DNA of 25,174 bases from CBDHHC01 sp050633205 (GCA_050633205.1 JBOEGA010000033.1:1-25174); one strand, 5' to 3'; shown: positions 1-8,957, numbered from the stretch's first letter. Numbers and translations: made by a program. The notes: generated from the letters alone by a model not told the origin.

Positions 1-17
1 AACCAGGAGTAATTGAG

Positions 18-905
18 ATGACAATCAGCAACATCAGGCAACTGACAGCATCAGATAAGATAGAGGTTGAATCTTTTTTGAAGGCTGGCATCGAGCAGAC
101 ATTATTCCTTCTCTACAATATTCTGCGAGGAGGTTTGAACTATTCGGGAAAGCCCGGCCAAAGCATATTCTTCGGGTCATTTCAGGAAACAAAAATTACA
201 TCAGTTATGTCACTTTCCTGGAATGGGCATATGCAAATATTCACCCCTCACGCCATGGAAGACATCTGCGATAAGTTCATACCATTTTTGAAAAAACATA
301 AAAAGGAAGTGCTCGGTATCAGTGGACCGCCAGACCATGTTCAACAGGCTCTGCAATACCTGAATCTGGACCTGCACCCGAAGCTCCTGTACAGCATCGA
401 GAAACTTTACACACTTCATCTGGAAAATCTGCAGCCCATAATGCCCCAGGCGGGTCGTGTTTGTGTATTAAGAAAAGCTACCCCTGAAGACTATAACATG
501 CTTGTGGAGTGGCAGATTGCTTATGCGCTGGAAACTCTGGGGAGCAAAGACAACAGACAGCTCCGTGAAAGCACACAGAGACGCATACAGGCCCTTGTTC
601 AAAGCGATGCGGATTATATGCGGATTTTTGAAGTTGACGGTGTAGCAGTATCAAGAACCAATATAACCGCAGCACTACCGGAAGCAATAATGCTTGGAGG
701 AATCTGGACACCACCGGAACACCGCAATAAAGGCTATGCCAGATCAGCAGTTGCAGCACATTTACTGGAGCAAAAGAAAAGCGGGGTTGATAAAGCTGTT
801 TTGTTTACCAACTCACCCGCTGCGACAAAGGCCTATAAGGCACTGGGCTTCAAAGAGGCTGGTAACTTTTCACTTGTTCTCTTTGAAACCCCATGGACAC
901 CATAG
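18..905 (+). CDS. GNAT family N-acetyltransferase
   Basis: A 295-residue protein predicted to transfer an acetyl group from acetyl-CoA to an unidentified amine. The C-terminal third carries the GNAT fold: the segment from about residue 225 (LGGIWTPPEHRNKGYA) has the R-N-K-G-Y-A form of the acetyl-CoA pyrophosphate-binding loop, and the end (TNSPAATKAYKALGFKEAG) matches the usual last GNAT helix and strand. The N-terminal 150 residues look like a degenerate second acetyltransferase-like domain, as in other GNAT proteins near 300 residues. The ATG is preceded by AGGAG at good spacing, so the start is well supported. It ends four bases before the convergent hydrolase gene, so the two transcripts must overlap at their 3' ends. 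The substrate cannot be deduced. Confidence 0.85.
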   Translation: MTISNIRQLTASDKIEVESFLKAGIEQTLFLLYNILRGGLNYSGKPGQSIFFGSFQETKITSVMSLSWNGHMQIFTPHAMEDICDKFIPFLKKHKKEVLGISGPPDHVQQALQYLNLDLHPKLLYSIEKLYTLHLENLQPIMPQAGRVCVLRKATPEDYNMLVEWQIAYALETLGSKDNRQLRESTQRRIQALVQSDADYMRIFEVDGVAVSRTNITAALPEAIMLGGIWTPPEHRNKGYARSAVAAHLLEQKKSGVDKAVLFTNSPAATKAYKALGFKEAGNFSLVLFETPWTP

Positions 906-909
906 AGGT

Positions 910-1992
910 TTACATTTTCAGATCTTTGAATTCATAGTCTGTTTCCAGAGGAGCGAAAAATTCATCGACTTCTACATCTTTGACATCTTCAACTGCAGCA
1001 TGTTTCCATTTGGGGTCATTGGTTCTGTCGATAAGTACAGCCCTTATACCCTCTGCGAAATCCGGTTCACTGATAATCCGGCTAATGATGCGCATATCCG
1101 TCACCAGTGCTTCTTTAAGACTGGAATAACCGGCTGCCATCTGAAATTGTTTAAACGCTATCTTCAAGCTCAGAGGGCATTTCGTACGCAACAGCTCTTC
1201 AGTGCTCCTGGCCCAGTCTGAATGATCGCTCCATCCGTCATCTGCTTCATCCTGAAGTTTCTTAAAAACCTGTTCAAGACTATCGCCCGTAAATATCCGG
1301 TCAACGGCTTCCTGCAAACCGGCAAGTTCAGACCTGCCATAATCATCCTGCAACTTTTCCAAAACCTGATCTATGGGTTGCGCATCAATCATTGCGTCTT
1401 TGATCTGGCTATATTTATCTGAGGAAATTGTATGAGTAGCGATACCAAGATAGAGGCAGTCAGCAGCACCGATTGTCATTCCGGTTAGTGCCAGGTAAAG
1501 CCCCATAGCCCCTTTCAGACGTGAAAGGTAATAGCTGGAACCAATATCAGGTATAAAACCTATATTGACTTCAGGCATGGCAAATTTTGCATTTTCACCC
1601 ATAATGCAATGTGTACCATAAACACTGATACCTGCACCGCCTCCCATGACCACACCGTCAATAAGAGGGATGTTTGGCTTGTTATATAATTGAAGCGTCC
1701 AGTTATGCTGAAACTCGGCGTGGAAGTATTTCAATACGTCATCTGCATTATCAGGCAACATGGTCAGCAGACCACGAACATCTGCTCCTGCACAGAATGC
1801 CTGATCACTGCCAGACTCTACAACCAGGCCATAAATATGAGGATCATTCAAACATGTTTGATAGAATGTTTCTATCTGCTCAACCATATCCAGAGTTAAT
1901 GCATTAAAAGCTTCAGGCCTGCTTAAAGTAACAAAACCGCATCGATCCACTTTCTCAACTTTAACATGTGAACCTGCATCCTGTTCAGACAT
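910..1992 (-). CDS. 3-hydroxyisobutyryl-CoA hydrolase (enoyl-CoA hydratase/isomerase family)
   Basis: A 360-residue crotonase-superfamily protein. Its length and its C-terminal extension beyond the 260-residue crotonase core fit the HIBCH-type hydrolase, which releases 3-hydroxyisobutyrate from its CoA ester in valine catabolism. Visible motifs are FCAGADVRGL (oxyanion-hole half, near residue 66), the glycine-rich stretch MGGGAGISVYG (near 117) and AMPEVNIGFIPDIGSSYYLS (near 137), the second very characteristic of the HIBCH branch. The ATG has an AGGA about nine bases upstream. It is transcribed away from the extensin gene and converges on the acetyltransferase. An ordinary enoyl-CoA hydratase is the alternative, but length and motif context favour HIBCH. 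The product feeds toward propionyl-CoA, the same metabolite as the prpE/acuI module further on. Confidence 0.88.
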   Translation of the reverse strand: MSEQDAGSHVKVEKVDRCGFVTLSRPEAFNALTLDMVEQIETFYQTCLNDPHIYGLVVESGSDQAFCAGADVRGLLTMLPDNADDVLKYFHAEFQHNWTLQLYNKPNIPLIDGVVMGGGAGISVYGTHCIMGENAKFAMPEVNIGFIPDIGSSYYLSRLKGAMGLYLALTGMTIGAADCLYLGIATHTISSDKYSQIKDAMIDAQPIDQVLEKLQDDYGRSELAGLQEAVDRIFTGDSLEQVFKKLQDEADDGWSDHSDWARSTEELLRTKCPLSLKIAFKQFQMAAGYSSLKEALVTDMRIISRIISEPDFAEGIRAVLIDRTNDPKWKHAAVEDVKDVEVDEFFAPLETDYEFKDLKM

Positions 1993-2251
1993 GGCTATTT
2001 GTCCTTATTATTAAAATGTTTATATCATTGAAAACAAGACACAACGAAATGCTATGAAAAAACCAAGTTTTAAGTTGCACTCATTGCGTGAGGAATATAC
2101 ATCTCGTAACATTATCTGCAACAGTTTAGCCCGCATTATATTGTATATATTGCGATATTTGAGTAGCTCGGGAAAAGAAAACCCGCCCGGCGACAGATCA
2201 GAGCAGACCTTAAAAGACTTCCGGCCTGCTTACAAAACAATGTGAACCTGA

Positions 2252-3358
2252 ATGCGACGCACATTTTTTCTATCTTTTCTGCTACTTGCCCTGACCGCTT
2301 TGATCATACACGCTCAGGAAGTGCCACTGCCTGTGAAAAAGCCACTTTCCGTACCTATTCCCACAAAACGACCCATTACGCTGAAGCCTATTCCTGAAGA
2401 AAAACAGGAGGCCGTTGCACCAAAAAAAGAACAGGCACCAGAAGTGCCTGAACAGAAGTGGCAGGCAAAAATCAGCATTCCACTTCCAATTCGCGATCCG
2501 CGCAGGACTACTCTGGGTGATGTTAAAGTTACTGAGTGGCCTGAAGTTGATATTGTTAAGGCTCAGGAATTTTGCCGTAAAATCCTGAAGGATATTCCGG
2601 TATCGTATGATCCGGCACCACCTATGCGTAAAGGTGCCTGTGGATCTCCCGCTCCAATTCTTCTGAAGTCAATTGGAAAGAACCCTGTTGTAACAATTAC
2701 CCCACCTGCCAGCGTGAATTGTAAAATGGCAAAAGCCCTGTACAGCTGGCTGACACTGAAAGCACAGCCGGAAGCCAAAATACAGCTCAATGCTCAGATT
2801 AAAAGCATAAGGAATATTGCTTCATACTCCTGTAGAAACAGGTATAGCAATCCTCTGAAAAAGATCAGTGAACACGCATTCGCTAATGCTCTGGATATTG
2901 CGGGCTTTACAACAACAGATGGCAAAAAAGTTGTTATCCTGAAAAAATGGGGGCCGACACGAAGAGACTACCTGGCCCAGATCAGAAAAAGAGAACGTAA
3001 ACTGAAAAAGCTGTTTGAACAGGCCCAGAAAGCCAAGCAGGAAAAAATTGCAAAGAAAGAAGCTGCAAAAATAACAGGGTCTATCAAAACAAATAAGTCA
3101 GACAAACCTGCTGGCGAAAAAAATACTGAAAAGCCGGACAAAACTGAAAAACTACCTTCATATATACCGCTACCTGTTTACAAAAAGGCCTTTCTAAACG
3201 GGCCTGCTCTTGATAATGCCGGAAAATTCCTCCATAAAATCCACTCTGGAGCGTGCGGAATATTTGGAACCGTCCTTGGTCCCGAAGCTAATAATGCTCA
3301 CAGAAATCACTTTCACTTTGATTTAGCACCCCGTAAGCGCGGACCATTTTGCGAGTAA
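2252..3358 (+). CDS. Extensin-like C-terminal domain protein, exported
   Basis: A 368-residue protein with an N-terminal signal peptide or anchor (basic MRR followed by about 18 hydrophobic residues), then a proline/lysine-rich segment to about residue 75, then an extensin-like_C domain. That domain family is common in alphaproteobacteria and related to LAS/M15 zinc peptidases. Here H208-x6-D215 (SEHAFANALD) and the late H353-x-H355 (NHFHFD) match the zinc-ligand pattern of that fold, so a periplasmic peptidoglycan peptidase-like role is plausible but unproven. Between these half-sites lies a highly charged lysine/glutamate stretch of roughly 70-80 residues (about 228-305), likely helical or disordered. 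The ATG lacks an obvious Shine-Dalgarno. hemB follows 30 bases downstream on the same strand, so co-transcription is likely. Confidence 0.85.
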   Translation: MRRTFFLSFLLLALTALIIHAQEVPLPVKKPLSVPIPTKRPITLKPIPEEKQEAVAPKKEQAPEVPEQKWQAKISIPLPIRDPRRTTLGDVKVTEWPEVDIVKAQEFCRKILKDIPVSYDPAPPMRKGACGSPAPILLKSIGKNPVVTITPPASVNCKMAKALYSWLTLKAQPEAKIQLNAQIKSIRNIASYSCRNRYSNPLKKISEHAFANALDIAGFTTTDGKKVVILKKWGPTRRDYLAQIRKRERKLKKLFEQAQKAKQEKIAKKEAAKITGSIKTNKSDKPAGEKNTEKPDKTEKLPSYIPLPVYKKAFLNGPALDNAGKFLHKIHSGACGIFGTVLGPEANNAHRNHFHFDLAPRKRGPFCE

Positions 3359-3388
3359 CTCAGGCAACGAATTGGCAAATCTGAAATT

Positions 3389-4441
3389 ATGGCAGACAAG
3401 CAGACCCCAACCAGAATACAAAATACCAGCCTTATAGATAATGGAATTGACATGCCCTCCCCCGGATACCCAGGTATACGCATGAGGCGCACAAGGCAGT
3501 CCCGCTGGTCGCGTAACCTTGTACAGGAAAACAAGCTGTCAGCTTCGGATCTGATCTGGCCGATTTTTATAATCGAAGGGCAAAACAAGAAAGAACCAAT
3601 CCAGTCCATGCCTGGTGTGGAAAGGCTGACTGTTGATCTCGCTGTCAAAGCGGCAAAAGACGCTTATGATCTCAATATTCCGGCAATTGCCCTGTTTCCC
3701 AATACTCCACAGCATCTCAGAAGTGCAAAGGGAGAGGAAGCTTCTAACCCGGACAATCTGATATGCACTGCTGTAAAGGCGATAAAAGATGCCGTGCCTG
3801 AAATAGGCATTATATGCGATATAGCTCTCGACCCGTATACAGATCACGGCCATGACGGGATAATACTTAATGGAGAGATCAATAATGATCTGACTATTGA
3901 GGCGCTGGTTGCCCAGAGCATGAACTATGTACAATGTGGATGTGATGTTCTTGCGCCGTCTGATATGATGGATGGCAGAGTTGGTGCAATCCGTAATATA
4001 CTTGAAGCGGAGAGCTATCATAACACGATGATAATGTCCTACACGGCTAAATATGCCTCTGCATTCTACGGACCTTTCAGAGATGCAGTAGGAGCAGGTT
4101 CGAACCTCAAAGGCGATAAAAAAACCTATCAGATGGACCCTGCAAATACCAATGAAGCACTGAGAGAAGCTGAACTGGATATCGCAGAGGGGGCGGACAT
4201 GCTGATGGTGAAACCCGGCCTGCCCTATCTTGATGTACTTCATCGTATGAAAGAGACCTTCGCAATGCCGACCTATGTTTATCAGGTCTCAGGTGAGTAT
4301 GCGATGATCATGGCTGCTGTCGAAAAAAACTGGCTTAACAAGGAAGCTGCCATTCTTGAAAGTCTGCTGGCATTCAAACGGGCCGGAGCTGACGGGATCT
4401 TCACATATTTCGCTCCTGAAGCGGCCAGGCTACTGAAATAA
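3389..4441 (+). CDS. hemB: Porphobilinogen synthase (delta-aminolevulinic acid dehydratase)
   Basis: Condenses two 5-aminolevulinate molecules to porphobilinogen, the second common step of tetrapyrrole synthesis, in the cytoplasm. The Schiff-base lysines are seen as K221 (SYTAKYAS) and K275 (MVKPGLPYLD). At the metal site the zinc-type cysteines are replaced: CDIALDPYTDHGHDG gives A146, D148 and D156 where zinc enzymes have Cys, so this is the Mg-dependent aspartate-rich type usual in alphaproteobacteria. Length (350 residues) is normal to slightly long. The first 21 residues are unlike the family and an in-frame ATG at 3452 lies just before the conserved YPGIRMRR region. Neither start has a strong Shine-Dalgarno, so the true start may be 3452. 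It probably forms a transcription unit with the extensin-like gene. Confidence 0.96.
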   Translation: MADKQTPTRIQNTSLIDNGIDMPSPGYPGIRMRRTRQSRWSRNLVQENKLSASDLIWPIFIIEGQNKKEPIQSMPGVERLTVDLAVKAAKDAYDLNIPAIALFPNTPQHLRSAKGEEASNPDNLICTAVKAIKDAVPEIGIICDIALDPYTDHGHDGIILNGEINNDLTIEALVAQSMNYVQCGCDVLAPSDMMDGRVGAIRNILEAESYHNTMIMSYTAKYASAFYGPFRDAVGAGSNLKGDKKTYQMDPANTNEALREAELDIAEGADMLMVKPGLPYLDVLHRMKETFAMPTYVYQVSGEYAMIMAAVEKNWLNKEAAILESLLAFKRAGADGIFTYFAPEAARLLK

Positions 4442-4659
4442 GAGATTAAGAATCCTGTGCAACACAGTCGCTGTAAAAAAAACATTCTATATTAAATTAC
4501 TGGTATCTTCAGAATTAAAAGGCTATATAAAGCAGCTATTCGTTTATGTAAAATAACGAACAGGTTAAGTTTATAAAAAAGCATTCCGATTCCCAAAACC
4601 ATTTGGCAGCGTTTCTGAATCATAAATGCCTGTAACTTTTAATTCCAAATACACCTGGG

Positions 4660-6549
4660 ATGAATGGTAATATGACAAGCATAGTTCAATTTCTTCCGGA
4701 GATTGCCTATCTGCAAATGTATGTGACGTTCGCAGTTATTGTCGTTGCAGTGTTTCTCTTTGCATCAGAACGTATTTCTCTGGAGCTCTCCTGTGCCTCT
4801 ATAGTTGTTTGCCTACTGGTATTTTTCTTTGTTTTTCCCGTGTATGGGACTGATGGAAAAAATACACTGGATGCCAATACTCTCCTGATGGGGTTTGCAA
4901 ATCCTGTTCTATTCACAATTTTATCGTTGCTTGTTATTGGCCAGGGGCTTTTTCAGACCGGAGCTGTAGATCAACCTGCCCAGTTTCTTGCCGGATTGAG
5001 CCGAAACGGCAAGTTCTTTTCATTCTCGGTTATGTTGCTTGCTGCCGGTTCCATAAGTGCTTTTCTGAATAATACACCAGTGGTGGTTATATTTATTCCA
5101 ATCGCTACAGCAATAGCGTCCAAGCTGGAGGCCTCTCCTTCCCAGCTACTTATGCCACTTAGTTTTATAACTATTCTTGGGGGCATGACGACACTTATCG
5201 GATCATCCTCGAATCTCATCGTAGCAACTATTGCTGCTGATAATGGTATGCAGCCATTTGGCTTTTTTGACTTTCTTATTCCGGGAGCCATTCTTGCGGC
5301 TATAGGCGCTTTGTATGTTGTATTTATTCTACCCTATATTCTCCGAACACCTCCCAAAGAAGAGCAGTCTCAAAAAAAGCAAAGCGGAAAACAGTTTATA
5401 GCGCAAATACAGATTACTCCGACACATCCCTGGCATAATCTGGAAGCACAGGCAGGCATGTTTCCCGAGTTGAAGGGCCCTACTGTCAGGCTGATACAAC
5501 GAGGTTCGCAGATAATACTTCCTCCATTTGAAGACGTGAAAATGGAAAGTGGGGATGTTGTTATTATTGCTGCAACCAGACAGATACTGACTGAAGTGCT
5601 CAAAAAACTGCAGAGTACAATTCCCGAATTTCAGACACAATCAGCTGCCCGTCACGAAGAAGATACGAATAAAAACGGAAAAGACAACAAAAGACAGCTT
5701 ACTATGGTCGAGGCTGTTGTTGGCCCCGGCTCCAATCTGGTTGGCCAGACTATCGAGCAGGCTACTCTCATTTCTGATTTTGGCTGTGCGATCTTTGGTA
5801 TTCAACGACAAAGCCGTATGCTGAGGCGGCCGATGCGCAGTATTAATCTGGAAGCCGGGGATGTGCTTCTGCTTCTGGGCACTCACGGGTCTATCCGTAG
5901 TCTGCGCGCCAGCCGTTCATTAATTACTCTCGAATGGTCTGCGCTTGAGCTTCCTGTTACACATCTGGCCAAACGTGCACTGGCAATCTTTCTTGCTACA
6001 ATACTGATAGCTGCTACCGGCTGGCTTCCAATCGAAATTACTGCTCTTGCAGGAGCCGGTGCAATGCTTGCATTTGGATGCCTGAATACCAGACAGGCAT
6101 GGCGGGCTATAGATTTGAGGATATATCTTCTGATTGGAACAGCTTTCGCACTGGCTGAACCTCTGCAAAAAACCAAGGGTGCCGCCTTTATTGCAGAAAC
6201 TGTTGTAAATACTTTCTCAGACCTTGGACCTGCTGCATTATTATCAGCATTTTTCCTGTTAACAGCAATCCTGACCAACTTCCTCAGTAATCATGCTACA
6301 GCAGCTCTTCTAACGCCTGTTGCGGTAAGTGCCGCAACCAAGATGGGCACTTCGCCGGAACCATTCGTCTATGGTTTGATTTTTGCGCTGAACTGTTCTT
6401 TTGCAACTCCGATTGCCTATCAAACAAATTTGATCGTTATGGGCCCTGGACATTACACTTTTCGTGATTATCTGTTAGCTGGACTACCGCTGATCCTGTT
6501 AATATGGATATCTTATTCTATACTGGCGCCATTCTACTTTGGACTGTAG
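4660..6549 (+). CDS. SLC13 family permease with two TrkA-C domains
   Basis: A 629-residue inner-membrane transporter of the DASS/SLC13 type (anion, dicarboxylate or sulfate symporters). The two membrane halves surround a soluble insert. Each half shows the family's asparagine-containing re-entrant motif: FLNNTPVVVIFIP near residue 135, and FLSNHATAALLTPVAV near residue 545. The insert holds two regulatory TrkA-C (RCK_C) modules, about residues 265-320 and 350-425, each ending in a G-D-V-x-(L/I) strand (SGDVVIIAA, AGDVLLLLG). This is the usual architecture for bacterial SLC13 proteins of about 600 residues. The substrate cannot be read from sequence. Starts at ATG 4660 or ATG 4672 are both possible; the RBS is weak. 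It lies 218 bases after hemB with its own likely promoter region. Confidence 0.9.
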   Translation: MNGNMTSIVQFLPEIAYLQMYVTFAVIVVAVFLFASERISLELSCASIVVCLLVFFFVFPVYGTDGKNTLDANTLLMGFANPVLFTILSLLVIGQGLFQTGAVDQPAQFLAGLSRNGKFFSFSVMLLAAGSISAFLNNTPVVVIFIPIATAIASKLEASPSQLLMPLSFITILGGMTTLIGSSSNLIVATIAADNGMQPFGFFDFLIPGAILAAIGALYVVFILPYILRTPPKEEQSQKKQSGKQFIAQIQITPTHPWHNLEAQAGMFPELKGPTVRLIQRGSQIILPPFEDVKMESGDVVIIAATRQILTEVLKKLQSTIPEFQTQSAARHEEDTNKNGKDNKRQLTMVEAVVGPGSNLVGQTIEQATLISDFGCAIFGIQRQSRMLRRPMRSINLEAGDVLLLLGTHGSIRSLRASRSLITLEWSALELPVTHLAKRALAIFLATILIAATGWLPIEITALAGAGAMLAFGCLNTRQAWRAIDLRIYLLIGTAFALAEPLQKTKGAAFIAETVVNTFSDLGPAALLSAFFLLTAILTNFLSNHATAALLTPVAVSAATKMGTSPEPFVYGLIFALNCSFATPIAYQTNLIVMGPGHYTFRDYLLAGLPLILLIWISYSILAPFYFGL

Positions 6550-6629
6550 AGCAATTTTCAAATTGCCAATATTCCTTAAATAAGTAACAATATTAAAACT
6601 GCATTATCAAGATAGATACTGAAAGACAA

Positions 6630-7370
6630 GTGACACAGCATAAAAACAGTTTTCCCGATTTTTATATTACTGCATCTCAATCCTGCCCCTACCTGCCTGA
6701 CAGGCAGGAGCGGAAGCTCTTTACGCATCTCTCAAAAGACAAACCTGCCCCTTTGATAGATAATCTCCTCAAGGGAGGTTTCCGTAGAAGCCAGAACATC
6801 GCTTATATGCCATATTGCGATACCTGCTGTGCCTGTATATCTATAAGAATACTGGTCGATGAGTTTGAGCCAAAACGCTCTATCAAGAGAGCCTGGAATA
6901 TAAATCAGGATCTTACAACCGCAAGAGTTCCGCCAGTACCGACGTCTGAGCAGTACAGTCTGTTCAGAGACTATATTGAAGCCAGACATGCAGATGGAGG
7001 AATGGCGGATATGTCTGTCCTTGAGTATTCCGCCATGGTTGAGGAAACTGCTGTAAATACTTTTCTTACTGAATACCGTATGCCTGAAAATGAATATTCA
7101 GATTCCAGTCAGCTTCCACCTCTGGCAGCCGTTGCGCTATGTGACCAGCTTAGCGATGGAATATCGCTGGTATACAGTTTCTATGCACCAGAACTGCAAT
7201 CCCGAAGTCTCGGTACGCATATTATTGTTGACCATATTGAATATGCCCGCAATCTGGGACTTCCCTACGCCTATCTGGGTTACTGGATCAAAGGCTCTGG
7301 AAAAATGGAGTATAAGTCAAGGTTCCAGCCACAGGAACACCTGACATCACAAGGCTGGCGTCGGGCCTAG
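6630..7370 (+). CDS. bpt: Aspartate/glutamate leucyltransferase (bacterial arginyltransferase family)
   Basis: A 246-residue member of the ATE/Bpt family, which transfers leucine (bacterial Bpt) or arginine from aminoacyl-tRNA to N-terminal acidic residues and so marks proteins for ClpS/ClpAP degradation. Diagnostic segments are CPYLPDRQERKLFTHL near residue 19, YMPYCDTCCACISIR near 60 (the C-x2-C/C-x-C cluster of the N-terminal ATE domain), and the C-terminal YLGYWIKGSGKMEYKSRF, the hallmark of the family. The start is a GTG. The length is typical. The gene sits near hemB, as often in alphaproteobacteria, here with the permease between. It converges on the thioredoxin-fold gene with 37 bases between the ends. 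Confidence 0.93.
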   Translation: MTQHKNSFPDFYITASQSCPYLPDRQERKLFTHLSKDKPAPLIDNLLKGGFRRSQNIAYMPYCDTCCACISIRILVDEFEPKRSIKRAWNINQDLTTARVPPVPTSEQYSLFRDYIEARHADGGMADMSVLEYSAMVEETAVNTFLTEYRMPENEYSDSSQLPPLAAVALCDQLSDGISLVYSFYAPELQSRSLGTHIIVDHIEYARNLGLPYAYLGYWIKGSGKMEYKSRFQPQEHLTSQGWRRA

Positions 7371-7407
7371 CTCCGAAGCCACCGAACTTTACAGAATAGA
7401 TTGTCTT

Positions 7408-7959
7408 TTATTCTTTCCACTTTATAGAACAACCCATCGAGGGAAATTGTTTATCAGGCCCTTTTCCTGTCTTTGCAATAAGAGACATTGCCTCGAACAG
7501 ATCCCTTCGTGCGTTCGGCTCCTCCTCTATACGCCTGTTTGTATCAAGGCGCCCTCTATATTGCAGCTTCAGCTCCGAATTAAAACCGAAATAATCCGGG
7601 GTACAGCCTGCTCCAAATGCGCGGGCAATGTCCTGGCTGCTATCGTGCAAATATGGAAAAGAAAAGTTATTAGTGTCAGAAAACTCAATCATTTTCCCGA
7701 AAGAATCCTCGGGATATGCGACAGCATCATTCGAATTAATTGCAACAGCACTGACACCCAGAGGCAGCAAAGCTTCCATATCCCTTACTATGCGACCAGT
7801 CGCTGACTTTACATAAGGACAATGATTACAAATGAACATAATCACTGTTCCATTGCTTCCCTTTAAATCCTGCAGTGAGTATTTTTTACCATCAGTTGCA
7901 GGTAATACAAAATCGGGTGCCTGAAAATCCATTTCCAAACCGGGCGTTTCAACGGCCAT
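7408..7959 (-). CDS. Thioredoxin family / AhpC-TSA-like protein
   Basis: A 183-residue cytosolic protein of the thioredoxin-like 'CNHCPYVK' family. The N-terminal APDFVLPATDGKKYSLQDLKG is the standard peroxiredoxin/TlpA-like opening. The redox motif is C44-N-H-C47 followed by P, an intact CxxC-type site, with further landmarks AINSNDAVAYPEDSF and YRGRLD. There is no signal peptide, so a cytoplasmic thiol-disulfide or peroxide role is likely; the exact substrate of this family is not established. It converges with bpt and reads out of a 1-kb gene-poor region, from which its promoter must come. Confidence 0.88.
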   Translation of the reverse strand: MAVETPGLEMDFQAPDFVLPATDGKKYSLQDLKGSNGTVIMFICNHCPYVKSATGRIVRDMEALLPLGVSAVAINSNDAVAYPEDSFGKMIEFSDTNNFSFPYLHDSSQDIARAFGAGCTPDYFGFNSELKLQYRGRLDTNRRIEEEPNARRDLFEAMSLIAKTGKGPDKQFPSMGCSIKWKE

Positions 7960-8181
7960 ATTACAACCTTTTCAATGATATAGACGGAAATAAAGCGAAG
8001 CAATTTTCTACATCTTTTTTTGTACCAGCTACGAGATGATTTCCGCCGCAATTTTAATATACACTTTATATCATATAATACGTGCTGACCTTTGATCAAA
8101 TGGAGTCGTAAGACCAAAGTATATTCAAATCACATTGACGTGTATTAAAATATAGTTAATAATATCCATGTATTCAGAGGC

Positions 8182-8270
8182 AAGGAGGTTTAGGAAGATG
8201 ATCCCTCCCACAGTTTAAGTAGTCGCAAAACTGTCAGTTATGCTTTGTATATAACTGAAGCGACTTTAAA
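8182..8270 (+). ncRNA. Candidate structured RNA or attenuator with six-codon leader ORF
   Basis: Read on the plus strand, AAGGAGG (8182-8188, a perfect Shine-Dalgarno) stands nine bases before ATG 8198, which opens a six-codon ORF (MIPPTV) ending in TAA 8216-8218. GGAGG can pair with CCTCC (8204-8208). ACAGTTT (8210-8216) pairs with AAACTGT (8228-8234), and the next base begins CAGTTAT (8235-8241), which pairs with ATAACTG (8251-8257). An outer stem, TTTAA-gt-AGTCGC (8214-8226) with GCGACT-TTAAA (8260-8270), is incompatible with the second hairpin or forms a pseudoknot with its loop. No U-tract follows and no gene lies close downstream. A possible promoter is TTGACG at 8135-8140 with an AT-rich -10 near 8160. 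Strand and expression are unproven. Confidence 0.4.
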
Positions 8271-8832
8271 TAAATTATGTATTACTTTTACACTAGCTTT
8301 ACCCCATACATAAGCTCAAGCTAAACCTGTAATCTCGGCTCAATGTATTTCTGTAAAGCTTGTAAGAGATTGTAGTAGTAACGAAAGGCTGGATAGCAAA
8401 ACAAAGATCAGACAAATTCAATAAATTGAACTTATTTCAGACTGGTTGTCCGGGCGCAGGCTTTTCATTCCGAGCCTCGCAAAACCGGAACATAAACCTC
8501 AAATGCTACGCGCTCTCAGTAATGGCAGAGTTAGATTTAAGGAGCGACAGCAGGAAGTGAAGTGTTTTGAAGTTGTGCTTCTGGAGTTTCTCCAGACCAG
8601 GATCACGACATCCGAGGCGGCCTTCAACTGAAATAAATTCTTTGACTTGATAGTAGCGGATGCATCGTCCAGGCGTATAAATTTTCAGAAATGTTAATTT
8701 AGAGCGGGACCATATTAGAAAGGATATGCCCCCCAAACTGTCCGCGTCCTACTGTTCGGGTTATTTGATGATAGCTGATCAGATGTTTATGTTTCATTTA
8801 CTGAATGATTTCTGGCTCTTCCTTTTATTCAA

Positions 8833-8857
8833 GCTCCGGGAGAACCCATCCCGGAGC
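8833..8857. repeat. GC-rich inverted repeat (hairpin) upstream of the GGDEF-EAL gene
   Basis: GCTCCGGG (8833-8840) is perfectly complementary to CCCGGAGC (8850-8857) with a nine-base loop. It is stable enough for a terminator stem, but no T-run follows on either strand, so it is not called a terminator. It lies about 100 bases before the GGDEF-EAL start and could be a leader hairpin or the fossil of a lost gene's end. Confidence 0.5.
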
Positions 8858-8957
8858 CGGCTTCTCAGGCAAAAAACCTCCTGTAATCAATAGAATATAG
8901 ATATTCATCGTTACTTTACCCCAATGCTCTATGCTTGAATTTTGTTAACTGCAGGCT

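Larger units (their letters stand above)
7960..8957. other. Gene-poor 1-kb intergenic region
   Basis: No convincing protein gene was found. The short ORFs at 8446-8631 (+) and 8506-8736 (-) lack recognisable motifs, good ribosome sites and family resemblance. The stretch is AT-rich on its left side and more GC-balanced on its right (8430-8760), which may be remnants of lost genes. It holds a strongly structured element at 8182-8270 (separate entry), a 14-base palindrome TTCAATAAATTGAA near 8417-8430, and a hairpin at 8833-8857. It must also contain the promoters of the thioredoxin-like gene (leftward) and the GGDEF-EAL gene (rightward). Confidence 0.6.

Noticed and set aside
694..1422. Open frames on the plus strand over the hydrolase gene
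   Set aside because: They are antisense shadows of a strongly recognised crotonase-family gene.
2054..2245. A 63-codon plus-strand ORF ending just before the extensin-like gene
   Set aside because: There is no ribosome site, recognisable motif or family resemblance. Translational coupling to the next gene is possible but unsupported.
4091..4104. GGTTCGAACC resembling a tRNA T-arm
   Set aside because: It lies inside hemB coding sequence (GAGSNLKG region) with no acceptor, D or anticodon arms around it.
6551..6566. GCAATTT/AAATTGC inverted repeat after the SLC13 permease, considered as a terminator
   Set aside because: The stem is AT-rich, the loop is only two bases and no T-run follows.
8446..8736. 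Short overlapping ORFs on both strands in the gene-poor region, considered as an IS or transposase remnant
   Set aside because: Translations show no transposase motifs, and no paired terminal inverted repeats or target duplications were found.
8738..8957. Possible c-di-GMP riboswitch upstream of the GGDEF-EAL gene
   Set aside because: I saw no GEMM-type conserved core or class II pseudoknot pattern there; only a simple GC-rich hairpin is present.
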